Shown one piece after another: positions 26,386 through 34,174 of a stretch of 64,000 nucleotides of DNA. Each line of letters opens with the position of its first letter. Positions within the stretch are counted from its first letter, which is position 1. A program made the position numbers and the translations under genes. The notes below the pieces were generated by a model. It saw only the letters and a program-made list of their open reading frames with translations, did not search any database and was not told where the DNA came from. This stretch comes from Halanaerobium saccharolyticum (lineage in GTDB: Bacteria > Bacillota > Halanaerobiia > Halanaerobiales > Halanaerobiaceae): the NCBI RefSeq assembly GCF_004362045.1, contig NZ_SNWX01000003.1, positions 146,563 to 210,562 on the forward strand, in the 5' to 3' direction.

Positions 26386-27984
26386 GTGATGGAAGAGCAG
26401 GTTGATCGAAAAGACAAAAATTGTCTGCTTAAGTTTACTGAAGATGAGGTTTTAATAAAGTTAAGGTTAGAAAATAATCCCGATTTAATGGAAATAGAAG
26501 ATTTTTTAAAAAAAAATAGCATAATGGAAGCAGATTATGATAAAATAAAAGATAAGCTGAATAACCAGGACGAAAACTGGTTTAAAGCAGCTGAAAATAT
26601 TAATTTACCTTCAGAAGATGATAAAGTAAGTATTGAAACTGCAAAAGATGGATTAAAAGTTCTGCTTGATTTTACTCCCGGCCGAGACGGCAGAGAACTT
26701 ACATATGATGATTTAAAAGAGCTTCTGGCTGAAAAGAATATTTGCTATGGGGTAAATGAGAATAAAATAAAGAGGGTCTTAAAAAGACGTCAGCCGGTCA
26801 GTAAAGAAGTAATTGCCGAAGGAGAAGCAGCCAGGCCGGGAGAAGATGGATATTTAGTCTATCATTTTGAAGAAAGGGAAAAGAAAGTTGGTACAATGCG
26901 GGAAGATGGCACAATGGATTTCCACTCCAAGAATTTAATTAATAATGTTCGTCGGGGTGAAAAAATTGTAACCCTGATTGATCCGACTGAGGGTGAAGCT
27001 GGAACAGATGTTTTTGGTGAAGTAATAGAACCACCTACCCCAAAAACAGCTAAACTCCCCCGGGCTAAAAATACTGTCAGTAAGGATAATAGCGTTTATG
27101 CTGCTAAAGATGGGCAGATAATTAGAGATGGACAGAAAATATCAATTGATCCTGTTTACCAGGTCAGAGGTGATGTAGATCTGGAAGAGGGAAATATAGA
27201 TTTTGTAGGTAGTGTTAAAATCAACGGCAATGTTCGAGAAGGATTTATAGTTAAAGCTTCCGGGGATATTGAAGTTGGCGGCAATGTTGCTGCTGCAGAA
27301 ATCGAAAGCGGAGGCAGTGTTCTAATCAAAAAAGGTTTTTTAGGTAGAAACAAGGGGAAAATTACGGCTAAAGGTGACGTAAATGCCCGTTTTGTAGAAA
27401 ATGCAGAAATTAAAGCTAATAATGTACGCGTTCATGAGGCAATAATGCACAGTCATGTAACTGCTAAGGACAGCATTATAGTCAATGGTGGCAAGGGTTT
27501 AATTGTTGGCGGCCGGGTAATGGCTCAAAATGTAATCGAAGCCAATATAATTGGTTCCAGTCTGGCTACAAAAACATATGTAGAAATTGGTCTTGAACCA
27601 GAGTTAAGAAAGAATTTTAAAGCTGCAAAAGATGAACTGGAAACAGTGGAAGATAACCTGGATAAAGTAATTAAGAGTGTTGATTTACTCAGGACCATGA
27701 AAGAAAAAGGTATTAAATTACCACCCAATAAAAAAGAAATGTTTGCTAAACTAAAGACCACAAAGGATGAGCTGGAAACTAGAAAAGTAGAACTGAAGGA
27801 AGAAATTGAAGAGTTAGAAGAACAGCTGACCGCTTCTGATGAAGCAGTTATTAAAGTTAATAACTGTATCTTTCCCGGGGTACAGCTTTTGAGCAGTAAA
27901 GATAAAATGATTATTCGAAACAAAATATCAAAATGTGCCTTTACAGAGGTAAATAAAGAATTAAGACAAAAAACTAATGCATAA
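26386..27984 (+). CDS. FapA (DUF342) family protein
   Basis: A 532-residue protein of the FapA/DUF342 family: an N-terminal domain, a right-handed beta-helix of Gly/Val-rich rungs (about 225-400, for example GDVDLEEGNIDFVGSVKING), and a C-terminal coiled coil (about 405-490). DUF342 proteins are commonly found in or near flagellar gene clusters of Firmicutes and Vibrio; their role is unresolved. The start is GTG 26386 or ATG 26389. It lies between fliA and flgF and reads as part of the operon. Confidence 0.8.
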   Translation: MMEEQVDRKDKNCLLKFTEDEVLIKLRLENNPDLMEIEDFLKKNSIMEADYDKIKDKLNNQDENWFKAAENINLPSEDDKVSIETAKDGLKVLLDFTPGRDGRELTYDDLKELLAEKNICYGVNENKIKRVLKRRQPVSKEVIAEGEAARPGEDGYLVYHFEEREKKVGTMREDGTMDFHSKNLINNVRRGEKIVTLIDPTEGEAGTDVFGEVIEPPTPKTAKLPRAKNTVSKDNSVYAAKDGQIIRDGQKISIDPVYQVRGDVDLEEGNIDFVGSVKINGNVREGFIVKASGDIEVGGNVAAAEIESGGSVLIKKGFLGRNKGKITAKGDVNARFVENAEIKANNVRVHEAIMHSHVTAKDSIIVNGGKGLIVGGRVMAQNVIEANIIGSSLATKTYVEIGLEPELRKNFKAAKDELETVEDNLDKVIKSVDLLRTMKEKGIKLPPNKKEMFAKLKTTKDELETRKVELKEEIEELEEQLTASDEAVIKVNNCIFPGVQLLSSKDKMIIRNKISKCAFTEVNKELRQKTNA

Positions 27985-28014
27985 AAGCAATCAGAAATAA
28001 AAGGAGGTGTTAAA

Positions 28015-28767
28015 ATGATTAGAGGTTTATATACAGCTGCTTCTTCGATGAATGTTCTGGCGAAAAAGACAAATATTCGCTCCAATAATCTGGCCAATGT
28101 TAATACAACGGGATTCAAAAAATCAGAGGGCATAACCCGCTCATTTCCGGAAATGCTTTTAAGTCGGATTGAAGCCGGTAAACCAGATCAGGAAATTGGA
28201 GAATTATCAACCGGAGCCTATCTGGAAAATTCTTTTAAGGATATGTCTCAGGGAATGCTCAAACAAACTGGAAACAATCTTGATTTTGCAGTTGAAGGAG
28301 AAGGTTTTTTTGTAATTGAAACTGAAGCAGGTCAGAGATACAGCCGGGATGGTAATTTTACCATTAATGCAGATTCTGAACTTGTAACTCAGAGTGGAAA
28401 TTATGTCCTGGATACTGCAGGTGAGAGGATTCAATTAATTCCGGGTCAGGATTTTAGAGTCAGTACAGATGGCCAGATTACTTTTAATAATGGTCTGCAG
28501 GGAGCTCAGATTGATCTGGTTAATTTTCAAGATGAGGCAGATCTGATCCAGCAAGGTGATAATCTCTATGCAGCTCAGGAAGGAGCAGAACAAATAGAAA
28601 GTCAGGCTGCTGTAGTACAGGGATATCTGGAGGGCTCAAATGTTAAGATTGTAGAAGAAATGGCAAAGATGATCAAGACTACACGTCATTATGAGTCAAA
28701 TCAAAAGATAATTAGCAGTATTGATGAGTCACTAAATAAGATAATTAATGAAGTAGGTAAGGCTTAA
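28015..28767 (+). CDS. flgF: Flagellar basal-body rod protein FlgF
   Basis: A 250-residue rod protein of the FlgE/F/G family. The N-terminus MIRGLYTAASSMNVLAKKTN, the segment NNLANVNTTGFK, and the C-terminal EEMAKMIKTTRHYESNQKII are the D0 helices. It is somewhat more divergent than the next gene and lacks the AAQRAYE signature of FlgG, so FlgF (FlhO in Bacillus) is the better call. AAAGGAGGTG precedes the ATG. Confidence 0.9.
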   Translation: MIRGLYTAASSMNVLAKKTNIRSNNLANVNTTGFKKSEGITRSFPEMLLSRIEAGKPDQEIGELSTGAYLENSFKDMSQGMLKQTGNNLDFAVEGEGFFVIETEAGQRYSRDGNFTINADSELVTQSGNYVLDTAGERIQLIPGQDFRVSTDGQITFNNGLQGAQIDLVNFQDEADLIQQGDNLYAAQEGAEQIESQAAVVQGYLEGSNVKIVEEMAKMIKTTRHYESNQKIISSIDESLNKIINEVGKA

Positions 28768-28775
28768 TAATTTTA

Positions 28776-28843
28776 AATTAAAAGCTGGACCTGTAAAGGG
28801 GGCTTTTCTGCTGTTGACTGAGTGATACAGCAGAGTTATAATT
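28776..28843 (+). ncRNA. Candidate structured leader RNA before flgG (element B)
   Basis: This element shares AGCTGGACCT and TTCTGCTGT with element A before flgE, in the same order. Arm 1: AAAGC (28781-28785) pairs with GCTTT (28802-28806), with inner CCT/AGG, a GTAA tetraloop and the TGGA internal loop. Arm 2: TCTGCTGT (28807-28814) pairs with ACAGCAGA (28827-28834). A weak AT-only closing stem (AATTA/TAATT, 28776-28780 with 28839-28843) completes a three-way junction. Arm 1 has a compensatory G-C to A-U change relative to element A. The class is unknown to me. Confidence 0.45.
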
Positions 28844-28867
28844 CAATTTTAAGCATTACTACTTCAA

Positions 28868-28890
28868 TTTAAATCTGATCAAGATTTAAA
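28868..28890 (+). other. Inverted repeat in the flgF-flgG gap
   Basis: TTTAAATCT (28868-28876) and AGATTTAAA (28882-28890) form a perfect 9-bp repeat around five bases. It lies between element B and the flgG SD. No T-run follows. It may be an operator or a third leader hairpin. Confidence 0.35.
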
Positions 28891-28934
28891 ACTTAGAATG
28901 AATAATTTATAAAATTTAAATTGGAGTGATTAAA

Positions 28935-29717
28935 ATGATAAGTGCTTTATGGACATCAGCCACAGGAATGAATGCACAACAAACTAATATAAATGTTATT
29001 TCAAACAATCTTGCCAACGTAAATACAGGTGGTTTTAAAAAGTCTAAAATTAATTTTGCTGACTTAATTTATACAACTATGAGAGAACCTGGTACTCCAA
29101 ATGCTCAGGGAGCAGAAATACCAACAGGAATTGAAATTGGTCATGGGTCAAAAGTCAACAGCACACAAAAAATATTTACTCAGGGAAATATTAAGAATAC
29201 AGATAGTCCGCTGGATATGGTAATTGAGGGTGATGGTTTTTTTAGAATTCAACTTCCAGATGGTAATTTTGCTTATTCTAGAGATGGATCATTTAAACAG
29301 GACAGTAATGGAAATATAGTAACCTCAGATGGGTATCAATTAGTTCCTCCTATTCAAATTAACCCGGAGGCAACTGAAATTTCTATTACTTCCGATGGTA
29401 TGGTTAACCTTAAGGTTAATGGGGAAAATCAGCAGGTTGGACAAATTGAATTGTATCGTTTCTCAAATCCTGCCGGATTATCAAGTGAAGGACGCAATTT
29501 ATACACAGAAACTGTAGCTTCTGGAGCTGCAATGGCAGGTATACCTGGGGAAAGTGGTTTTGGTACAATTACTCAGGGATTTTTAGAAATGTCAAATGTT
29601 AAAGTCGTTGAAGAAATGGTAAATATGATTGCAGCCCAGAGAGCTTATGAGACTAATTCTAAATCAATCCAGGCAGCCGATGAGATGCTGCAGACTGCAA
29701 ATCAGTTAAAGAGATAA
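28935..29717 (+). CDS. flgG: Flagellar distal rod protein FlgG
   Basis: A 260-residue distal rod subunit. The N-terminal SNNLANVNTGGFKKSKINF and C-terminal EEMVNMIAAQRAYETNSKSI are classic FlgG. Length matches the family (about 260). The ATG at 28935 follows TTGGAGTG with good spacing; the GTG at 28926 overlaps that SD and is rejected. The 167-bp gap upstream contains the structured element B, unlike the short gaps elsewhere in the cluster. Confidence 0.94.
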   Translation: MISALWTSATGMNAQQTNINVISNNLANVNTGGFKKSKINFADLIYTTMREPGTPNAQGAEIPTGIEIGHGSKVNSTQKIFTQGNIKNTDSPLDMVIEGDGFFRIQLPDGNFAYSRDGSFKQDSNGNIVTSDGYQLVPPIQINPEATEISITSDGMVNLKVNGENQQVGQIELYRFSNPAGLSSEGRNLYTETVASGAAMAGIPGESGFGTITQGFLEMSNVKVVEEMVNMIAAQRAYETNSKSIQAADEMLQTANQLKR

Positions 29718-29755
29718 TCAATTATCAATAAAGCAGTAGTAAGAGGTGTTAAATT

Positions 29756-30727
29756 TTGAAAAAGTTAATTATTATTCTGACAGTTTTAATATTTATAATT
29801 ACAACTTTTAGTGCTGCTGCTTTCGAGATAAAAATAGAAGAAGAAGTAGAGGTTAGTGCCTCGGAGATTACTCTGGGACAGATTGCAGAAATTAGGGCTC
29901 CAGAACTTTCTGCTGCAGCAGTAGAAGAATTAAAAAAAATAAGTTTTAAAGTTTCTCCTAATCCCGGTTATCAAAAAAGATTAAGTCGGGTGCTGGTAGA
30001 TTTAACTATTCAAAATCTGGGTTATAAAAAGGATCAATTTAAGCTGCAGATGCCGGGGATGGTAATTGTCAGCCGCAAAAGCTCTCTGATAACTGAAGCA
30101 GAAATTTTTGCTCTGGTTGAGGATTATTTAAAATCTAACCTTGATTTTGAAGCTGAACAGTTGATCATTGAAAGTAGATCTTCTCTTAATCAGGTTAAAA
30201 TTGCAGCTGGAGATTATGAGCTTAAAGTCGCCGAAAATCAAAATCTATCACTGCCTAATACAAATTTAAAACTGGAAGTCTGGCAGAATGAAGAAAAAGT
30301 TCACAGCTTTTATTATCCAGTTAAAATAAATTTACTGCTCAAAGTTTTAACTGCAGATAAGAATTTAAATATTAACTCCAGGCTAAGAAAATCAGATTTT
30401 GAAGTAAAAAAACAGGTTATTTCTGGTGATCCAGAAGAGTTGATTAGTGACTGGTCAGAAATAGATATAAATAATGTGCAGCTTTCACGTCCTATAAGAA
30501 AAGGTGAGGTGTTAAGGTCCAGTTATTTAAAAATTCCCTATGCAGTAAAATGGGGACAGAAATTGAGTCTGCAGGTTAGAGTTAATAATATCCATGTTTC
30601 TACATTTGTAGAAGCTAAAGAAAGAGGAAAAATTGGTGAAATTATAACTGTTGAGAATCTTAATAGTGGTTATCAATTTCAGGTTAAGGTGGTTTCGCCA
30701 ACTGAGGTTAAAATGATCTCTGATTAA
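29756..30727 (+). CDS. flgA: P-ring assembly chaperone FlgA
   Basis: A 323-residue periplasmic protein with a Sec signal peptide (hydrophobic to about residue 22, cleavage near FSAAA). It has a SAF-type domain and C-terminal ChapFlgA region (RPIRKGEVLRSSYL, then ENLNSGYQFQVKVVS). FlgA assists P-ring formation by FlgI. Its presence implies a periplasm bounded by an outer membrane. The start is TTG 29756 with AAGAGGTG upstream. Confidence 0.88.
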   Translation: MKKLIIILTVLIFIITTFSAAAFEIKIEEEVEVSASEITLGQIAEIRAPELSAAAVEELKKISFKVSPNPGYQKRLSRVLVDLTIQNLGYKKDQFKLQMPGMVIVSRKSSLITEAEIFALVEDYLKSNLDFEAEQLIIESRSSLNQVKIAAGDYELKVAENQNLSLPNTNLKLEVWQNEEKVHSFYYPVKINLLLKVLTADKNLNINSRLRKSDFEVKKQVISGDPEELISDWSEIDINNVQLSRPIRKGEVLRSSYLKIPYAVKWGQKLSLQVRVNNIHVSTFVEAKERGKIGEIITVENLNSGYQFQVKVVSPTEVKMISD

Positions 30728-30740
30728 GTGAGGTGCAAAA

Positions 30741-31322
30741 ATGAGTTTAAAGAAATTAAAAATAACAAGTATTATACTATTAATTGTATTTTTAGCTGTT
30801 TCTTCTGCAGCTGCTAAATCACTCTGGAGTGATAATTCTAAAGATTTATATCAGGATTATCCAGATTATGAAATGGGTGATATTATCACTGTGGTTATTG
30901 AAGAAGATGCAAGTGCTATTCAGAGTGCTAATTCTGATACCAGTCAGGGCAGCGAATATAATGCTGAAGGTGGTGGATTGTTAGATTTTATTCCATTTCT
31001 TGATTTTAGTTACTCTGATTCTGAATCAGCAGATGGACAGACTCAGAGAAGTGGGACTCTGGAGGCAGATATTACTACTGAGGTAGTTGAGCTAAGAGAT
31101 AACGGAAATTTAAAGATTAAGGGAAAAAAAAGAGTCAAAATAAATGGAGAAATTCAGACTATTATTTTAGAAGGTGTAATCAGACCTCAGGATATAAATT
31201 TTGATAATGAGGTTTCTTCAAAAAGAGTGAGTAATGCCAATATAGAATATGAAGGTAAGGGTGTTGTTGGAGATAAGCAGGATCCAGGAGTTTTAACCAG
31301 AGTATTCAATTTTATTTTTTAA
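30741..31322 (+). CDS. flgH: Flagellar L-ring protein FlgH (no lipobox)
   Basis: A 193-residue outer-membrane ring subunit. The segment GDIITVVIEEDASAIQSANS, the glycine-rich middle, and the end (GNLKIKGKKRVKINGEIQTI, then GVIRPQDINFDN and the YEGKGVVGDKQ tail) match FlgH. The N-terminus is a signal peptide ending SSAAAKSLW with no cysteine, so the usual lipidation of FlgH is not possible here. It needs an outer membrane to function, strong evidence for a diderm cell. Confidence 0.93.
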   Translation: MSLKKLKITSIILLIVFLAVSSAAAKSLWSDNSKDLYQDYPDYEMGDIITVVIEEDASAIQSANSDTSQGSEYNAEGGGLLDFIPFLDFSYSDSESADGQTQRSGTLEADITTEVVELRDNGNLKIKGKKRVKINGEIQTIILEGVIRPQDINFDNEVSSKRVSNANIEYEGKGVVGDKQDPGVLTRVFNFIF

Positions 31323-31343
31323 GTATTTGAAAGAAGGGATAGT

Positions 31344-32477
31344 TTGTTTATTTTAAAAAAGAGAGATACTTCAATTATTTTTTTAATTATAATAATTTCG
31401 GCCTGTATATTGTTCGGTACTGCAGCTGCAGCTAATAATCCGGTAGTGGAAATTGGTAATATCACCAGAATCAAAGGACAGCGTGTAAATCAGTTGATTG
31501 GCTATGGTATTGTAGTTGGTCTTAATGGGAGTGGAGACTCCAATCGAAGTCAGGCTACAGTGCAGAGTGTTGCCAATATGCTGCAGAATTTCGGGGTTAA
31601 TGTTACTGATAGTCAGGTTGCAAGTCAGAATATAGCTGCAGTTATGGTGACAGCAGAGCTTCCAGCTGTTGCTCATAATGGTGATCCTCTGGACATTACA
31701 GTGAGTTCGATTGGTGACGCGGATAGTTTAATGGGGGGGACTTTACTTTTGACCCCACTGCAGGCTCCTAATGGAGAAATTTATGCTTCTGCCCAGGGAC
31801 CAATTTCAGTTGGTGGATATAGTGTTGGAGGTGGTGGTAATTCTGAACAGATGAACCACCCTACTGTGGGTAAGATTCCAGGAGGAGCTCTGGTTGAAAA
31901 GGAAATTAGTTCTACCCTTAATGGAAAAAATCTGACCTATGTACTTTCCAATCCTAATTTTGAAACAGCAAGCAAGATTGCAACAACAATCAACAGTAAT
32001 TTTGGTGATGGTACAGCCCGGGCGACAAATGCTTCTACAATCAATATTTCCATGCCTGATAATTTTAATTATGGTATGGTTGATTTTATTGCTGAGGTCA
32101 ACGGTTTACAAGTAACACCTGCTATTGAAGCCCGAGTAGTTATTGATGAGAGAACTGGTACTGTAGTTTTCAGTCATAATGTTCGTATTTCAACAGTTGC
32201 AGTAGCACATGGTAATTTATCTGTAAGTATTACAACTGAGGAACAGGTTTCTCAGCCACCTGCATTTAGTGAAGGAGAAACTACAGTGACTGAAGATGTT
32301 CAGATTGATGTTGAACAGGGACAGGAAAGTAATATGCTAATTGTCAGTCAGGAAAATACTATTGAAGACCTTGTAACCGCTTTAAATGCAATTGGAGCCA
32401 CACCACGAGATATTATTTCGATTATCCAGAAAATTGATGCAGCTGGCGCCCTGCATGCAGAACTAGAAATACAATAG
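31344..32477 (+). CDS. flgI: Flagellar P-ring protein FlgI
   Basis: A 377-residue periplasmic ring subunit with a signal peptide (cleavage near GTAAAANN). Conserved landmarks include RVNQLIGYGIVVGLNGSGDS, the TLLLTPLQAPNGEIYASAQG segment, and VVIDERTGTVVFSHNVRIS. The C-terminus (EDLVTALNAIGATPRDIISI) is typical. The start is a TTG with AAGAAGGG upstream. Family length is about 350-370. Confidence 0.95.
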   Translation: MFILKKRDTSIIFLIIIISACILFGTAAAANNPVVEIGNITRIKGQRVNQLIGYGIVVGLNGSGDSNRSQATVQSVANMLQNFGVNVTDSQVASQNIAAVMVTAELPAVAHNGDPLDITVSSIGDADSLMGGTLLLTPLQAPNGEIYASAQGPISVGGYSVGGGGNSEQMNHPTVGKIPGGALVEKEISSTLNGKNLTYVLSNPNFETASKIATTINSNFGDGTARATNASTINISMPDNFNYGMVDFIAEVNGLQVTPAIEARVVIDERTGTVVFSHNVRISTVAVAHGNLSVSITTEEQVSQPPAFSEGETTVTEDVQIDVEQGQESNMLIVSQENTIEDLVTALNAIGATPRDIISIIQKIDAAGALHAELEIQ

Positions 32478-32528
32478 CAGCTGTTATCTGCTATAGTCAC
32501 TACTATTTTCGAAAAAGAAGGTGGTAAA

Positions 32529-32855
32529 ATGATAGAGTTAAACAATAATTATCATCAGATTGCTCAATATAAATTAAATAATCAGCAGCAAATCCAGGCT
32601 CAAAATAAAATAAATTCTTCTAAAAAAAGCGAAGAAAAACTGGAAAAAGTTGCTGAGGAGTTCAGTTCAATATTTATTGAAAAGATGTTTTCAGCCATGA
32701 AAAAAACCCTCTCAGATGAAAAAATGATTGATGGTGGCTATGCAGAGGATGTCTTTTCTGATATGCTGTATAGAGAATACAGTCAGATGGCCGGAAAACA
32801 GGGAATGCTGACTGAACTTAATCAGGCTCTGGTTGAGCAGTTAAAAAATTCCTGA
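32529..32855 (+). CDS. flgJ: Rod-binding protein FlgJ (rod domain only)
   Basis: A 108-residue protein matching the N-terminal rod-capping domain of FlgJ (FSSIFIEKMFSAMKKTL, then YAEDVFSDMLYREYSQMAGK). The C-terminal muramidase domain of enteric FlgJ is absent, as in many Firmicutes and alphaproteobacteria, so another enzyme must open the cell wall. AAGAAGGTGG precedes the ATG. It is the last flagellar gene; no intrinsic terminator is evident after it. Confidence 0.9.
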   Translation: MIELNNNYHQIAQYKLNNQQQIQAQNKINSSKKSEEKLEKVAEEFSSIFIEKMFSAMKKTLSDEKMIDGGYAEDVFSDMLYREYSQMAGKQGMLTELNQALVEQLKNS

Positions 32856-32897
32856 TTTATTATAAACATAGTGTAAAAGTTAGTGTAAAATAATATT

Positions 32898-32926
32898 TTG
32901 ACAATATAATCTAACTGATGTATAAT
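32898..32926 (+). promoter_or_regulatory. Sigma-A promoter of trpP
   Basis: Consensus TTGACA (32898-32903) and TATAAT (32921-32926) are separated by 17 bp. Transcription should begin near 32933, giving a leader of about 76 nt that consists mostly of the (G/U)AG repeat region. The promoter separates trpP from the flagellar cluster. Confidence 0.85.
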
Positions 32927-32950
32927 GATATACAATTAGAAAAGCTAATA

Positions 32951-33019
32951 GAGATTAGCTTAGAAATTAGATGAGACTAGTAAAAACAAAAAGGAGAGAT
33001 GAGTTGAGATGAGAATTAG
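32951..33019 (+). promoter_or_regulatory. TRAP-type binding site: 11 (G/U)AG repeats over the trpP start
   Basis: GAG or TAG triplets begin at 32951, 32956, 32961, 32968, 32973 and 32978, then at 32996, 33001, 33006, 33011 and 33017. The spacers are two bases except one of four and one of three, with an 15-base gap between the two groups. TRAP (MtrB) is an 11-subunit ring that binds 11 such triplets. The second group covers the SD and the ATG at 33009, so tryptophan-loaded TRAP would block translation, as for Bacillus trpP. No mtrB gene is in the window. Confidence 0.75.
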
Positions 33020-33542
33020 TACAAAAGATCTAGCACAGGCGGCTTTGTTGGTAGCGATAGGATTTATTTTACATGCCTTTTTCCCACCAATTGTAATGGG
33101 GATGAAACCTGATTTTGCTTTAGCGATGATGTTTATTTTATTGATCATTAAACAGGATTTTAAATTAGGTTTTCTTGTAGCAGTATCTACTGGAATTTTT
33201 ACTGCTCTTACTACAGGTTTTCCTGGAGGACAGGTGGCAAATATGGTTGATAAACTATTAACTTTTCTGATAGTTTATCCTTTGATTCCAATTATAGTTA
33301 AACTGCCATCCAGAAGATTATCTACAGGAATTATAACAGCATTTGGTACAATGTTAAGTGGAGGAATCTTCCTCGGAACAGCTGCTTTGTTAGTTGGTTT
33401 ACCCGGACCATTTACTGTTTTATTTTCTACAGTAGTAATCCCGGCAGCAGTTGTTAATACCATAACAGCAGTTATAGTCTTTAGTGTAGTTGATTTTGCA
33501 ATGGATGTGGAAGTAGAAGGTACTGAAAACGAAGCTGTATAA
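33009..33542 (+). CDS. trpP: Tryptophan transporter TrpP
   Basis: A 177-residue polytopic membrane protein of the TrpP (YhaG) family. It starts RISTKDLAQAALLVAIGFIL and has the GMKPDFALAMMFI and TTGFPGGQVANMVDK segments; about five membrane helices are visible. Family members import tryptophan in Firmicutes. It is a single-gene unit with its own promoter and terminator, and the leader carries a TRAP-type binding site that independently supports the tryptophan assignment. Confidence 0.88.
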   Translation: MRISTKDLAQAALLVAIGFILHAFFPPIVMGMKPDFALAMMFILLIIKQDFKLGFLVAVSTGIFTALTTGFPGGQVANMVDKLLTFLIVYPLIPIIVKLPSRRLSTGIITAFGTMLSGGIFLGTAALLVGLPGPFTVLFSTVVIPAAVVNTITAVIVFSVVDFAMDVEVEGTENEAV

Positions 33543-33555
33543 TTTTGATTTTATT

Positions 33556-33587
33556 TAACCTCTCATTTTTTGGGAGGTTATTTTTTT
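33556..33587 (+). terminator. Intrinsic terminator of trpP
   Basis: TAACCTC (33556-33562) pairs with GAGGTTA (33574-33580) around a T-rich loop, and seven T residues follow (33581-33587). It ends the trpP transcript before the marR promoter. Confidence 0.9.
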
Positions 33588-33607
33588 GTCTTTTTAATGA
33601 AATTTTA

Positions 33608-33676
33608 ATCAGATTTTAGTTGCATACTCAACTAAAATCTGATATTATGTTACCAAGATAGTTGAGTCTGCAACTA
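33608..33676 (+). promoter_or_regulatory. marR promoter with two matching operator dyads
   Basis: Dyad 1 is a perfect 15-bp inverted repeat (33608-33622 with 33629-33643, six-base spacer); dyad 2 is TAGTTG-N6-CAACTA (33659-33676). Both share the core TAGTTG-N6-CAACTA, and their centres are 42 bp apart, four helical turns. A promoter, TTGCAT (33620-33625) and TATTAT (33643-33648) with 17-bp spacing, lies under dyad 1 and before dyad 2. This is the layout of an autorepressed MarR-family operon. Confidence 0.75.
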
Positions 33677-33696
33677 AATTTCAGAGAGGTGAAAGA

Positions 33697-34131
33697 ATGA
33701 GAATTGATGCTCCAATTGGAAAATGGATTGCTAAATTGTATAAAGATCATGATCAATTTGTTGATAATTTGCTGGCGGATTATAATTTAAATCACAGTGA
33801 AGGAAATTTACTTGTTTATTTATACAAAGATGGAGATGGGATTAGTCAAAACAAACTAAAGGAAAATTTAGCAGTAGACAAAGCTACAATTTCGAGGGCC
33901 ATCTATTCACTAATTGAAAAAGATTATTTAAAGAAAAGAAAATCTCCAGAAGACGGTAGAGTTAATTTAATTTATTTAAGTGAAAAAGCAGAGGCTGTCA
34001 AAGAAGAAATAAATGATATTTATCAGCAGTGGTTTCAAATTTTTATTGATAAAATAGGAGAAAAAGAAGCTAAAAGAGTACTTGATAATTTAAAAAAGAT
34101 GTATCAGATTGTTAAAAATAGAGACAATTAG
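33697..34131 (+). CDS. MarR-family transcriptional regulator
   Basis: A 144-residue winged-helix regulator. The recognition helix region is DGISQNKLKENLAVDKATIS (about residues 48-67), followed by the wing KKRKSPEDGRVNLIYLS with the conserved DGR. MarR proteins bind palindromes as dimers and release on binding small phenolic or lipophilic ligands. Two matching palindromes sit at its own promoter. It probably controls the exporter cluster that follows by 43 bp. Confidence 0.88.
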   Translation: MRIDAPIGKWIAKLYKDHDQFVDNLLADYNLNHSEGNLLVYLYKDGDGISQNKLKENLAVDKATISRAIYSLIEKDYLKKRKSPEDGRVNLIYLSEKAEAVKEEINDIYQQWFQIFIDKIGEKEAKRVLDNLKKMYQIVKNRDN

Positions 34132-34174
34132 TTATCATTAATTTCGGGTACTGCAAAAATTGGAGGATAATAAA

